Assembly (NCBI GenBank): GCA_050184295.1 | Contig: JBFXAM010000025.1 | Coordinates: 1-48,024 of the forward strand | Reading direction: 5' to 3' | Origin: JBFXAM01 sp050184295 | Lineage (GTDB): Bacteria > Planctomycetota > Phycisphaerae > UBA1845 > Fen-1342 | DNA: 48,024 bases | Shown: piece after piece, positions 8,364 to 17,687 of the stretch | How positions within the stretch are numbered: the stretch's first letter is position 1 | How the letters are laid out: each line of letters opens with the position of its first letter | Translations under genes and position numbers: made by a program | The notes under the pieces: model-generated | Told to the model about the DNA's origin: nothing | Database searches by the model: none | Seen by the model: only the letters and a program-made list of their open reading frames with translations

Positions 8364-10451
8364 ATGAAACGAATACTCTTCGTCCTCGTCGCCGCGTGCG
8401 TCCTGCCGACGGGCCCGGCGCTCGCCCAGACCCCTGTCAGCACGCACATCCACTACCAGGGACGGCTCGACGACAACGGCTCGCCCGCGAACGGAACCTA
8501 TGATCTCGAATTCCGGCTGTACGACGTCGCCTCCGGCGGCACGCATTTGGGCCCCGTCATCTGCACCGATAACCGCCTCGTCACCGACGGCGAGTTCGAG
8601 ATCGCACTCGATTTCGGCGACCAGTACGACGGTAACGCCCGCTGGCTCCAGATCGCGGTCCGCCCCGACAACACGGCTGGAAACTGCTTCGGCGGGCCCT
8701 ACACCACGCTCGGTCCGCGCCAGCCCCTCCGCGCCGCCCCTTTCGCCCTTCACGCGCTCAACGCCGGCCAATGGAGCAGCTCCGGCAGCGACATCACGAA
8801 CACCAACACCGGGTTCGTGGGCATCAACCGCACCAACACCGTCGGGCTGGAGTGGTTCGGCGTGCACGCACCGGTGAACAGCGGCTACGGCGGGATGTAC
8901 ATCACGACCGAGGGCGCAACCGCATGGCCCTTTTACGGCTACAAGGCCGGCACGCAAGCGGCGTGGACGTATCTCGACGGCGGCACCGGCGATTGGCATG
9001 TGAACGTCGACGGTAACAAGCTTACCGTCACCGACGAGGGGAACGTCGGCATCCGCACCACCGCGCCGGCGTATCCGCTCCACGTCAACGGCTCGACCGC
9101 CGACCGGACCATCCACGCGGAGAACGCCGCCGCCTCCGGCAGCGCCTTGCGCGGCGAAGCCACTCACACCGCAAGCTCCAACGTCGGCGTCTGGGGCCAG
9201 TCCGCGAGCACGCTCGGCAGCGGCATCTTCGGCTTCGCGACCGCAACCAGCGGTGCCCCGGCCGCCGTCCGCGGCGACGTCGACAGCCCAACCGGCTACG
9301 GAGCCTACTTCACCGGAGTCGCTGGCAGCCGCAACTTCTTCGAACGCCGCGTCGGCATCGGCACCGACAGTCCTGCACATCTTCTCCACGTGACCGAGAA
9401 CGCGACGACCAACGCCATTCACGGACAGAACGCCGGCGCGGGCGCAGGCGTCTTCGGACACCAAGCGGCGACCACCGGAATCCGTGACGGCGTCGGCGGA
9501 CGGACCGACAGCAGCGCCGGCCGCGGCGTCTTCGGCTGGGCCACGTCGGCCATCGGCAATGCTTACGGCGTGCAGGGGCAAACGGACAGCAACGCCGGCC
9601 GCGCGCTCTACGGAATCGCCACCGCAGCCAGCGGGACGACCTACGGCTGTCGCGCCGAGGTCAACAGCGCCAGCGGCTACGCCGCCTATTTCGAAGGCCC
9701 GGTCGGCAGCCAGAATTACTTCGAACGCGCAGTGGGAATTGGCACGACCAACCCGGGCAGCACGCTCTCCGTAAACGGCACCGCCGACATCCTCGGGCCC
9801 GTGAGCATCGGAATCACCGGCGCTGACGCCCGGTTGCTGGTGCGCGGCGTCACCGGCGAGGACGCCTTCCGCGTCCGCGTCGACAGCTCCACCAAACTCC
9901 TCGTGAAGGACAATGGCGGCGTCGGCATTGGCGCAAACTTCGGCACACTCCCCGACAACGGACTGCGCACCGCCGGCGCCGTCGGCATTGGCGCCGATCC
10001 CGGCTCGTTCACGCTCCTGTGCAATGGCGACGCCGCCAAGCCCGGCGGCGGCCTGTGGTCATCCACCTGCGACGCGCGCCTGAAGCGCGAGATTACGCCG
10101 CTCGCGCCGGGCACGCTGGACCGCCTGTTGTCGCTCAACGGATACGAGTTCGAGTACGTGGCCGACGTGGTCGCGAGCGGACTCGGACTTCCAGGACGGC
10201 AGGTCGGCCTGATCGCACAGGAAGTTCAGCAGGCGTTCCCTGGTTGGGTCGACGCCGACGACCAGGGCTATCTCTACGTCACCGAGCGCGGCCTCACCGC
10301 GATCATCGTGGAGGCGCTCCGCGAGCTGCGGGCCGAGAAGGACGCGGCGGTCGACGCGCTTCGCGCGGAGAACGACGAACTCCGCGCCCGACTGGCGCGG
10401 ATCGAGGCACGGCTGGCTGACGATGTGACGGCCGACGACGCGACCAAGTGA
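8364..10451 (+). CDS. Secreted protein with C-terminal peptidase S74 (endosialidase-type intramolecular chaperone) domain
   Basis: This protein of 695 residues begins with a clear signal peptide (MKRILFVLVAACVLPTGPALAQ), so it is exported. A region of about 170 residues that starts with STHIHYQGRLDDNG and includes LEFRLYDVASGG is a beta-sandwich seen in bacterial fiber-like proteins. The centre repeats units such as GVFGWATSAIGNAYGV and YAAYFEGPVGSQNYFER, typical of beta-helical fibers. The C-terminus carries CDARLKREITPL, GLIAQEVQQAFPGWV and a final coiled coil. This is the S74 chaperone, which in phage tail spikes promotes trimerisation and then cleaves itself off before a Ser-Asp/Ala site. 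AAGGTG precedes the ATG. It is probably a surface fiber. Confidence 0.87.
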   Translation: MKRILFVLVAACVLPTGPALAQTPVSTHIHYQGRLDDNGSPANGTYDLEFRLYDVASGGTHLGPVICTDNRLVTDGEFEIALDFGDQYDGNARWLQIAVRPDNTAGNCFGGPYTTLGPRQPLRAAPFALHALNAGQWSSSGSDITNTNTGFVGINRTNTVGLEWFGVHAPVNSGYGGMYITTEGATAWPFYGYKAGTQAAWTYLDGGTGDWHVNVDGNKLTVTDEGNVGIRTTAPAYPLHVNGSTADRTIHAENAAASGSALRGEATHTASSNVGVWGQSASTLGSGIFGFATATSGAPAAVRGDVDSPTGYGAYFTGVAGSRNFFERRVGIGTDSPAHLLHVTENATTNAIHGQNAGAGAGVFGHQAATTGIRDGVGGRTDSSAGRGVFGWATSAIGNAYGVQGQTDSNAGRALYGIATAASGTTYGCRAEVNSASGYAAYFEGPVGSQNYFERAVGIGTTNPGSTLSVNGTADILGPVSIGITGADARLLVRGVTGEDAFRVRVDSSTKLLVKDNGGVGIGANFGTLPDNGLRTAGAVGIGADPGSFTLLCNGDAAKPGGGLWSSTCDARLKREITPLAPGTLDRLLSLNGYEFEYVADVVASGLGLPGRQVGLIAQEVQQAFPGWVDADDQGYLYVTERGLTAIIVEALRELRAEKDAAVDALRAENDELRARLARIEARLADDVTADDATK

Positions 10452-10613
10452 ATCGCGGCCCGTCGCGGGCAGAGGACATTGGCGTCTCGTGCGTGCAAAG
10501 GCTGGGGGCCGCACCTGCGAGGCGCCAATGTTGCCTCTATGCCCGTAATCCAATCTGCGAAGCCGAGACTCGCCGATCCCAGGGTGCAATGCATCGGAGC
10601 TGTACGACCGCCT

Positions 10614-12341
10614 CTAATACCCGGCCGCCTGTCCGTCCTTCCGCGACTCCGACGCGCCGATATACACGTCGTTGATTGCGTCGTAGCGAATCGCCTGATA
10701 CCCGCCGAAGGCGCCCACCGCCTGGTGAAAGCGATGCCCCAGCAGCCCCAGATCGCGCACGACCTGGGCATCGACACCCGCTTCCACCGCCACGTGCCCG
10801 CCATCCGTCATGGTCTCGCCGGTTGGCTCCGACGACCCCGTGTGGTACCACCGCGCTGCATCGCCCGCCTCCTGCAGATTCATCTCAAAGTCGATCAGGT
10901 TGCACAGCACCTGCACGTGCCCCTGCGGCTGCATGTCGCCGCCCATCACGCCAAATGCCATCCAGGGCTTTCCGTCCTTTGTCACGAAGGCGGGGATGAT
11001 GGTGTGAAACGGCCGCTTCCCCGGCTCGTAGACGTTGGGATGTCCCTCCTCCAGCGTGAATAACTCGCCGCGATCCTGAATGCAGAAGCCCAGCCCGTCC
11101 GGACACATCCCCGATCCGAACCCGCGATAGTTGCTCTGAATCAGCGATACCATGTTCCGTTCGCGATCGGCGACGCACAGATATACGGTGTCGCTCGTCC
11201 GCAGCCGATCCTCGACGTTTCCCGCCGGGTACTTCGTCGCCGCCCGCGCCGGATTCAGCAGTTCGCGGCGTTCGGCGGCGTACTCCTTCGACAGCAGCCG
11301 CGCGAGCGGGATCTTCGAAAACGCGGCGTCGCCGTAGAACCGTGCGCGGTCTTCGTACGCGATTTTCTTGCATTCGATCAGGTGGTGGAGATACGCGGCG
11401 CTGTTGTGGCCCATGGCGCGCAGGTCGAAGCCTTCGAGCAGGTTCAGCATCTGCAACGCGGTCGCGCCCTGCGTGTTCGGCCCGATCTCCCACACGTCGT
11501 AGCCGCGGTAGTTCGTGGAGACCGGCTCGACCCACGTCGACGCATGCGCCTCGAAGTCGCGCTTCCGCAGATGTCCGTCGACGCGTTGAAAGAACGCGTC
11601 CATGCGGTCGGCCAGCTCGCCGCGATAGAACACGTCGCGCCCGTCCGCGCCCAGCCGCTCCAGCGTCGCCGCCAGCGCCGGGTTGCGGAACAGCTCGCCC
11701 TTTCGCGGCGCGCGGCCGCCGGGCAGGAACGCGTCTGCAAAGCCCGGGTAACGCTTCAACCGCTCCCCGCCGCGCTCCCAGTAGTACGCGATCAGCTCGC
11801 TGACCGGAAACCCTTCGCGCGCATACCGCGCCGCCGGAGCCAGCACGTCGCGCATCGCCAGCTTTCCAAACCGCGCGTGCAGTTCGAACCAGCCGTCGAC
11901 GCAGCCGGGCACGGTCATCGGCAGCGGCCCGAATTCGGGAATGTGCTTCTTGTCGCCGAGGAGTTCGATCAGCCGCGCCCGCGTCAGCCCCAGCGGCGAA
12001 CGCCCGCTCGCGTTCAGCGCGTGCAGCTTCTGCGTCTTCGCGTCCCAGACCAGCGCGTACAGATCGCCGCCGATCCCGCTGCCGGTCGGCTCCATCAACC
12101 CCAGCGCCGCGTTCGCCGCGATCGCCGCATCCACCGCGCTGCCGCCCGCTTTCAGGATGTCGATCGCGATCTGCGTCGCGAGCGGCTGGCTGGTCGCCGC
12201 CATCCCGTGCGGCGCGATCACCTCCGAGCGCGTCGCAAACACGTGCCCGGTCACACGGTCGCCGCCGAACGCGAGCCCCGGCCCGGTGGCGAGAACGATC
12301 GCGAGCACGGCGACACCGCTGACGACTGATGCGAGCGACAT
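10614..12341 (-). CDS. ggt: Gamma-glutamyltransferase family, secreted
   Basis: This Ntn-hydrolase cleaves gamma-glutamyl bonds (glutathione and related compounds) after autoprocessing into two subunits. The 575-residue protein starts MSLASVVSGVAVLAIVLATG, a signal peptide, so it is periplasmic. The start ATG has a GGAGG six bases upstream. Family motifs are visible: AGGSAVDAAIAANAALGLMEP, TGSGIGGDLYALVWD and FHTIIPAF with GGDMQPQGHVQVL. The processing site is the Thr of SDTVYLCVAD, residue 385, followed by RNMVSLIQSNYRGFGSGM. The substrate range may differ from classical enzymes, because this branch has TVYL in place of TTHF. It is convergent with the S74 protein and has no operon partner. 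Confidence 0.92.
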   Translation of the reverse strand: MSLASVVSGVAVLAIVLATGPGLAFGGDRVTGHVFATRSEVIAPHGMAATSQPLATQIAIDILKAGGSAVDAAIAANAALGLMEPTGSGIGGDLYALVWDAKTQKLHALNASGRSPLGLTRARLIELLGDKKHIPEFGPLPMTVPGCVDGWFELHARFGKLAMRDVLAPAARYAREGFPVSELIAYYWERGGERLKRYPGFADAFLPGGRAPRKGELFRNPALAATLERLGADGRDVFYRGELADRMDAFFQRVDGHLRKRDFEAHASTWVEPVSTNYRGYDVWEIGPNTQGATALQMLNLLEGFDLRAMGHNSAAYLHHLIECKKIAYEDRARFYGDAAFSKIPLARLLSKEYAAERRELLNPARAATKYPAGNVEDRLRTSDTVYLCVADRERNMVSLIQSNYRGFGSGMCPDGLGFCIQDRGELFTLEEGHPNVYEPGKRPFHTIIPAFVTKDGKPWMAFGVMGGDMQPQGHVQVLCNLIDFEMNLQEAGDAARWYHTGSSEPTGETMTDGGHVAVEAGVDAQVVRDLGLLGHRFHQAVGAFGGYQAIRYDAINDVYIGASESRKDGQAAGY

Positions 12342-12461
12342 GATTCGCCTCCGGCGGGTTTCCCTTCGTACTGCCGGTAGTTTACGCGGGGCGGTGAGCG
12401 GGGACGAAGCGGCCGGGATGGCTCCCCCTGGGCGGCTCGAAATCAACGGCGAATTACGAGG

Positions 12462-12490
12462 TTGACTAAATTTATCTCTGTGAATAACTT
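12462..12490 (+). promoter_or_regulatory. Sigma-70-like promoter candidate for the AAA ATPase gene
   Basis: TTGACT at 12462-12467 and TAACTT at 12485-12490 are separated by exactly 17 bases inside a markedly AT-rich stretch (about 12450-12550). A start near 12497 gives a leader of about 85 bases. Evidence is consensus match and position only. Confidence 0.45.
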
Positions 12491-12582
12491 TATCTTCCGT
12501 TGTAATGAGGCATTGAAACGAGTTTGAAAGCTCCTATAAAAAAAGCCGAAGATGGACGCTTTCCAGACGACGAGGTTCCCCG

Positions 12583-13821
12583 ATGCCCCCGGAAAAGACG
12601 ACCCGGAAACTCCAGAATCCGTTTCGACCAGGTGCGGGGCACATGCCGCCGTATCTGGCCGGGCGCGAAGACGAACAGAGGGAGTTCGCTCGCCTGCTGG
12701 ATCAGGACGTGATCCTCGAAAACCTGATTCTGACGGGGCTTCGCGGCTTGGGAAAGACGGTTCTTCTCGAGACCTTCAAGCCCCTTGCGATTAACGCAGG
12801 GTGGTTGTGGGCCGGAGCTGACCTGTCCGAGTCGACGAGCATCAGCGAGGAGAGCCTGGCGACGCGCCTGCTGACCGATCTTTCGATTGTGACCTCACAG
12901 GTCGTCGTCGCGGCCGAAGGCGACACTCCGATCGGGTTCACGGGCGATCGTCCGAGGCGGGAGACCGCGCTGGACTTTCCCACACTGCTGGGCGCATATC
13001 AACAGACGCCCGGCCTCATCATCGACAAGCTCAAAGCCGTACTCGAATGGGTTTGGAGCCTCCTGGCGCCGATCGGCAAGCGCGGCATTGTCTTTGCCTA
13101 TGACGAAGCCCAGAATCTCGCGGATCACGCCCCCAAGGAGCAATACCCGCTGTCGCTTCTGCTCGATCTTTTCCAGTCGCTGCAACGCAAAGACATCCGC
13201 TTCATGCTCGCCTTGACTGGCTTGCCGACGCTCTTCCCGAAGCTCGTGGAGTCGCGCACCTACTCCGAACGAATGTTCCGCGTCCTTTTCCTCAAGCCCC
13301 TGTCGCACGACGATACGATCGAAGCGATCCGAAGGCCGGTGCAGCGCGAGAAGGGCTTCCCCATCGAGTTCTCGAGTGACACGCTGACCCGGATCTGGTC
13401 CGTCACGAAGGGCTACCCGTACTTCGTGCAGTTCGTCTGTCGTGAGGTATTCGACGTCTGGGTCCAGTCTCTCAACAGCGGTCAGCCGGCGCTTCCCGTG
13501 CCGATGCACGCGATCTTGCGGAAGCTCGACACCGACTTTTTCGCCGGGAGGTGGGCCAAGGCGACCGACCGCCAGCGCGATCTACTGACCATTATCGCCG
13601 GTCTGCAGAATTGCGATCAGGAGTTTACGGTTCAAGACATCACCGAAAGCGCGGCCAACCGGGCCCTCGAGACGCCTTTCAGCAGCAGTCATGTCAACCA
13701 GATGCTCACCAAGTTGGCGGACGTCGGACTGATTTTCAAGAACCGACATGGAAAGTACTCCTTTGCCGTCCCGTTGCTCGGAGACTTCATCCAGCGGCAG
13801 CGAGACGACGCGTTGGTCTGA
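12583..13821 (+). CDS. Orphan AAA/ORC1-Cdc6-type ATPase with C-terminal winged helix
   Basis: This 412-residue protein is a STAND/AAA_16-like ATPase. The Walker A motif is TGLRGLGKT (Lys58), Walker B is IVFAYDEAQ (Asp174-Glu175), the sensor-1 segment is MLALTGLPTL and a sensor-2-like helix follows KGYPYFVQF. Residues about 320-400 look like a winged helix-turn-helix (DIT...SSSHVNQMLTKLADVGLIF). Such solitary proteins are known in mobile or defence-related settings, but the role is undefined. Codon use and composition are less GC-rich than its neighbours, and the upstream DNA is AT-rich, which suggests horizontal acquisition. The ATG at 12583 has no clear Shine-Dalgarno. A second in-frame Met lies at residue 21. 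Confidence 0.85.
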   Translation: MPPEKTTRKLQNPFRPGAGHMPPYLAGREDEQREFARLLDQDVILENLILTGLRGLGKTVLLETFKPLAINAGWLWAGADLSESTSISEESLATRLLTDLSIVTSQVVVAAEGDTPIGFTGDRPRRETALDFPTLLGAYQQTPGLIIDKLKAVLEWVWSLLAPIGKRGIVFAYDEAQNLADHAPKEQYPLSLLLDLFQSLQRKDIRFMLALTGLPTLFPKLVESRTYSERMFRVLFLKPLSHDDTIEAIRRPVQREKGFPIEFSSDTLTRIWSVTKGYPYFVQFVCREVFDVWVQSLNSGQPALPVPMHAILRKLDTDFFAGRWAKATDRQRDLLTIIAGLQNCDQEFTVQDITESAANRALETPFSSSHVNQMLTKLADVGLIFKNRHGKYSFAVPLLGDFIQRQRDDALV

Positions 13822-13938
13822 ACACCACTCGGGCGCGACCCCCTCGCGTTGTGCATACTTGTCACCCGCGCTTGCCGCGCCGGGTCGCTTTTCGTACTGT
13901 CGCACGCAGCCCCGAACTACTTCCAGGAGATTGGATTC

Positions 13939-15975
13939 ATGCGTAATCGCCGCTTCGTGCTCGCCTCCCTGTTCGTCGCGTGTGCCGCCGGCGTCGCGCC
14001 GGCCGCCGACGCCGACCCCCAGAGCGCCGCCGGCGCGCTCATCCCGCGCGCCGTGCTCTTCGGCAACCCCGACAAAATCGCCCCCCAGCTCAGCCCCGAC
14101 GGCGCGCGCCTCGCCTTCATCGCACCCGTCAACGGCGTCCTCAACGTCTGGGTCGGCCCCGCCAGCGACCCCGCGTCCGCGAAGCCCGTCACGAGCGACA
14201 CGCAGCGCGGCATCCGCAGTTATAACTGGGCCTACACCAGCAACCATATCATCTACACCCAGGACAAGGGCGGCGACGAGAACTGGCGCGTCTACGCGAC
14301 CGACGTCGCCACCGGTCAGACTCGCGATCTCACACCCTTCGACGGCGTCCGCGCCACCATCGAAGAGGTCAGTCCCAAGTTCCCCAGCGAAATCCTCGTC
14401 GGCATGAACAACCGCGACAAGCGCTTCACCGACATCCATCGTGTCAACCTCCTCACCGGCGAACGACAGCTCGTCATCGAGAACAACGAGTACGTCGGCT
14501 TCGGAACCGACGACAATTTCAACGTCCGCATCGCCGCCAAAATCCTCCCCGACGCCTCCAACGAAATCTTCAAACGCACCGCCGACGGCAAGTTCGAGCC
14601 CTTCGCCAAGATCGGACCCGAAGACGCCATGACCACCGGCCCCGGCGGGTTCGACAAGACCGGCAACATCCTCTACATGAACGACAGCCGCGGCCGAAAC
14701 ACCGCCGCCCTCACCGCCGTCGATCTCGCCACCGGCAAGCAGACCGTCCTCGCCGAGCACCCCAAGGCCGACGTCGCCGGCGTCTTGGTCCACCCAACCG
14801 AGAAGACCATCCAGGCCGTCGCGTTCGAACTCGAGCGCGAGACCTGGAACATCCTCGATCCCGCGGTCAAGACCGATCTCGATTATCTCGCGACCGTCAC
14901 CCGCGGCGATCTCAACGTCGTCAGCCGCACGCTCGACGACTCGCGCTGGATCGTCGCGTTCACCGCCGACGACGGGCCGACCCGCTACTACCTGCACGAG
15001 CGCGGCAAGCAGAACGCGAGGTTCCTCTTCTCCAACCGCGCCGCGCTTGAAAACCAGAAACTCGCCCGTATGCGCCCGGTGACGATCAAGTCACGCGACG
15101 GCCTCGACCTCGTCAGCTATCTCTCCCTACCCGTCGATTCCGGCGCCGGTGACGACGCCAAGCCCGCCAAGCCCCTGCCCATGGTGCTGCTCGTCCACGG
15201 CGGTCCGTGGGGCCGCGACTCGTGGGGCCTCAACCCGCAGCACCAGTGGCTCGCCAACCGCGGCTACGCCGTCCTCAGCGTCAACTTCCGCGGCTCCACC
15301 GGCTTCGGAAAGCAGTTCATCAACGCCGCCAACGGCGAGTGGGCCGGCAAGATGCACAACGACCTCATCGACGCCGTCCAGTGGGCCGTCCGCGAGAAGA
15401 TCGCCGACGCCCAGCGCGTCGCCATCATGGGCGGCAGCTACGGCGGCTACGCCACGCTCGTGGGACTCACCTTCACGCCGGACGTCTTTGCCTGCGGCGT
15501 GTCGATCGTCGGCCCCAGCAGCCTTGTGACGCTGCTCCAGAACGTGCCGCCGTACTGGATCCCGATTCTCCCGATGATGACCACGCGGGTCGGCGACGTG
15601 AACACGGACGCGGGCAGGGCGCTGCTCAACGCGCGTTCGCCGCTCAACTTCGTCGACCGCATTACCAAGCCGCTGCTGATCGGACAGGGCGCCAACGACC
15701 CGCGCGTCAAGCAGGCCGAGAGCGACCAGATCGTCAGGGCCATGCAGAGCAAGAACATTCCGGTCGCCTATGTGCTGTATCCCGACGAGGGACATGGCTT
15801 TGCGCGCCCGCAGAACCGCATGAGCTTCTACGCCGTCGCGGAGGCGTTTCTCAAGCAGCACCTCGGCGGGCGGTGCGAGCCGATCGGCGACGACTTCGCC
15901 GGATCGACGATCACCGCGCCCGCCGGAGCCAACTTCGTCCCCGGACTCTCTGAATCGCTCCCGAAGCAACAGTAG
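13939..15975 (+). CDS. Secreted S9-family (prolyl oligopeptidase-like) serine peptidase
   Basis: This protein cleaves peptides, probably in the periplasm. It has 678 residues and a signal peptide (MRNRRFVLASLFVACAAGVA). The first half (about 30-370) is a beta-propeller of the TolB/DPP4 type (NPDKIAPQLSPDGARLAF, WNWAYTS-like repeats). The alpha/beta-hydrolase domain follows from about residue 380, with VLLVHGGPWGRDSWG, the nucleophile Ser500 in MGGSYGGYATL, Asp587 in GANDPRV and His619 in DEGHGF. These make a complete triad. CAGGAGA precedes the ATG with good spacing. It resembles acylaminoacyl-peptidases. It lies alone on the plus strand after the ATPase gene. Confidence 0.93.
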   Translation: MRNRRFVLASLFVACAAGVAPAADADPQSAAGALIPRAVLFGNPDKIAPQLSPDGARLAFIAPVNGVLNVWVGPASDPASAKPVTSDTQRGIRSYNWAYTSNHIIYTQDKGGDENWRVYATDVATGQTRDLTPFDGVRATIEEVSPKFPSEILVGMNNRDKRFTDIHRVNLLTGERQLVIENNEYVGFGTDDNFNVRIAAKILPDASNEIFKRTADGKFEPFAKIGPEDAMTTGPGGFDKTGNILYMNDSRGRNTAALTAVDLATGKQTVLAEHPKADVAGVLVHPTEKTIQAVAFELERETWNILDPAVKTDLDYLATVTRGDLNVVSRTLDDSRWIVAFTADDGPTRYYLHERGKQNARFLFSNRAALENQKLARMRPVTIKSRDGLDLVSYLSLPVDSGAGDDAKPAKPLPMVLLVHGGPWGRDSWGLNPQHQWLANRGYAVLSVNFRGSTGFGKQFINAANGEWAGKMHNDLIDAVQWAVREKIADAQRVAIMGGSYGGYATLVGLTFTPDVFACGVSIVGPSSLVTLLQNVPPYWIPILPMMTTRVGDVNTDAGRALLNARSPLNFVDRITKPLLIGQGANDPRVKQAESDQIVRAMQSKNIPVAYVLYPDEGHGFARPQNRMSFYAVAEAFLKQHLGGRCEPIGDDFAGSTITAPAGANFVPGLSESLPKQQ

Positions 15976-16123
15976 AACGCGTGCTGGAAGCGATGGGCCG
16001 AACGCCGAACGAGGACCCGCGCCGGCCGCTCGGCGGTGCGCCCCGACGTCCGACGGTTCCTCGTTCGGCGTTCATCGTCGGGCTTCGCGCTTTCGGGCGC
16101 GCCAGCGCGGTCGCGACACCCCC

Positions 16124-16136
16124 TACAATCAACCTC
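16124..16136 (+). promoter_or_regulatory. Extended -10 like element directly before the start codon
   Basis: TACAAT at 16124-16129 is followed by seven bases and then the ATG at 16137. No Shine-Dalgarno is present. A promoter here would start transcription at the ATG. No clear -35 is visible. Confidence 0.35.
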
Positions 16137-17141
16137 ATGCGAACCGCACGCGTTGTTCCGTCATCGTGGTTTCTGATTGTCGCCGCCCTCTGCACCGGCT
16201 GTGCCGCCTCGACGCGCGACGCGCGGCCGACGCCGGTCGAATTCGAAAAGCACGATTGGTCGTACCAGGGTCGCGAAGGCCGGCGCCTGCTCACGGCTCA
16301 CTACGAGATCTTCACGACGATCCGCGACGAGGGTTTGGTCGACCACCTGCCCGGCATCATCGAGTCCGCGTACGCGGAGTATCGCAAGCTCGCACCTCCC
16401 GCCCGCGAGCCGGCCGAGCGCATGCCCGTATATCTCTTCGCCACGCGCGGCGAGTGGGCCGCGTTTACGCGCGAGTTCACCGGCTGGCGGGCCCCGGTGT
16501 TTCTGCGCGTCCGCAACGGCGGCTACAGCGAGCGCGGCGTGTCGGTGATCGAGTACGTGGCGCACCAGACGACTTTTCCGCTGATGGCGCACGAGGGCTT
16601 TCATCAGTATCTGCATCACTGCGTGAACCCCACTGTGCCCGCGTGGCTGAACGAGGGGCTGGCGGTTGCATTCGAGGGGCAGCATTGGAAGAGCGCGGGG
16701 TACTTCACATTCGACTACTGGCACAACCCGGCGCGCTTCAATCAGCTCGCCGACGCGCTCATTCGCAAGAAGCTCATTCCCTTGCGCACACTGCTGGCGA
16801 CCAACGCGGGCCGGGTTGTGAACGAGCCGCCGCGGACGGTGTCGACCTACTATGCGCAGGTCTGGACGCTCATGATGTTTCTGCGCGAGGGCGAGAACGG
16901 CAAGTATGCGCCCGCGCTCGAGAAGTTGTTGGCGCAGCTCGGCGCGCCCGATCTGGAGCGGCAGGTGCACAGCGCGGCCGTGTGGAGCGACAGCGGACAG
17001 GACAGCTTCGGCGAGGCGCTGTTTCGCACGTTCATCAGCGACGACCTCGACACCGTCGAACGGGAATATCACGCCTTCCTGCGCCAGCGCATTCTTAATG
17101 AAAAGCCGCCGCCGACGGACGGGCGCGGCGGCAGTTCCTAG
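16137..17141 (+). CDS. DUF1570-like zinc metallopeptidase lipoprotein
   Basis: This 334-residue protein starts MRTARVVPSSWFLIVAALCTGC, a lipoprotein-type signal with the modified Cys at residue 22. The -3 position is Cys, not the usual Leu, so the lipobox is imperfect. The metal motif is HEGFH (His152, Glu153, His156) in MAHEGFHQYLHH, and a downstream NEGLAVAFEG supplies the probable third ligand (Glu173). That arrangement matches the gluzincin-like DUF1570 family common in planctomycetes. Substrate is unknown. The ATG has no Shine-Dalgarno. TACAAT lies seven bases upstream (16124-16129), so the mRNA may be leaderless. Confidence 0.82.
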   Translation: MRTARVVPSSWFLIVAALCTGCAASTRDARPTPVEFEKHDWSYQGREGRRLLTAHYEIFTTIRDEGLVDHLPGIIESAYAEYRKLAPPAREPAERMPVYLFATRGEWAAFTREFTGWRAPVFLRVRNGGYSERGVSVIEYVAHQTTFPLMAHEGFHQYLHHCVNPTVPAWLNEGLAVAFEGQHWKSAGYFTFDYWHNPARFNQLADALIRKKLIPLRTLLATNAGRVVNEPPRTVSTYYAQVWTLMMFLREGENGKYAPALEKLLAQLGAPDLERQVHSAAVWSDSGQDSFGEALFRTFISDDLDTVEREYHAFLRQRILNEKPPPTDGRGGSS

Positions 17142-17303
17142 CGTAGCGCCTCAGCACAACCAGCTCTCACTCAACGGGGAGCACCGGCGGGACGCCGATG
17201 CGCGCCCGCGAATGCCGCACTTCTGCCGAGGCCGCGCGTGAGGCGGGTTGAGTTTCTGCGAAACCGGCCGGCTTGTCGCCCGGCTCGCATCGACGTCCGG
17301 CGG

Positions 17304-17423
17304 CGGTCCCTTTTCGCCCCGCTGTACAACACGATTGCCGACGTGGCCGAGCAACGTGCCGATGGGAACCGCCGCGTGTTCTGGACCGGCGTGCTGGGAT
17401 AATTGAGCGAGTCGTGAACGCGA
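17304..17423 (+). pseudogene. Degraded coding remnant related to the fragment at 38151-38351
   Basis: The frame starting at 17304 reads LYNTIADVAE, ADGNRRVFW and GVLG before a TAA. It aligns without gaps to MYNLIADVAE, ADRDRRLFW and EVLE at 38259-38351. After the premature TAA the match continues (LSE), so the stop is an internal mutation. Neither copy shows a good start. I cannot name the family. Boundaries are approximate. Confidence 0.55.
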
Positions 17424-17482
17424 CCGCGACCGGCAGTGCAATGGCAAGGGAAAGTACAGGGAAGGTCTGTTGGCGCGCCACA

Positions 17483-17580
17483 GCCCGGAGGCTGAAGCCT
17501 CCGGCAACGGTCGTGCGCCCGGCGGGCGAAGACCGGGCACGGTCGTGCGCCCGGCGGGCGAAGCCTGGGCACGATCGTGC
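17483..17580. repeat. Tandem hairpin array of 32-34-bp units in a convergent gap
   Basis: Three units follow each other: one of 34 and two of 32 bases (clean 32-bp period from 17507, 17539 and 17571). Each holds a CCGG-type stem with a GAA-containing loop, then CGGTCGTGC. The first hairpin is perfect: CCGGAGGC (17485-17492), loop TGAA, GCCTCCGG (17497-17504). The array lies 3' of genes on both strands. Confidence 0.7.
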
Positions 17581-17687
17581 GTCCTCCAAGCAATGAAAGC
17601 CGCGGCGCCGGGCTAACCGGGTTGGACGCTATTCCGGCAGGTCGCTCGCCGGCAATTCCTCGACCGGCGGACCGCTCCAGCGCGCGA

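Larger units (their letters stand above)
17142..17687. other. Convergent intergenic region with a decayed coding remnant and hairpin array
   Basis: No intact gene is supported. The region holds a decayed coding fragment (about 17304-17423) related to that at 38.2 kb and an array of hairpin units (17483-17580). The rest is anonymous GC-rich DNA. Confidence 0.6.

Noticed and set aside
10458..10470. Terminator after the S74 gene (GCCCG-TCG-CGGGC)
   Set aside because: The five-base stem with a three-base loop is too weak and lacks a U-tract, so I do not call it.
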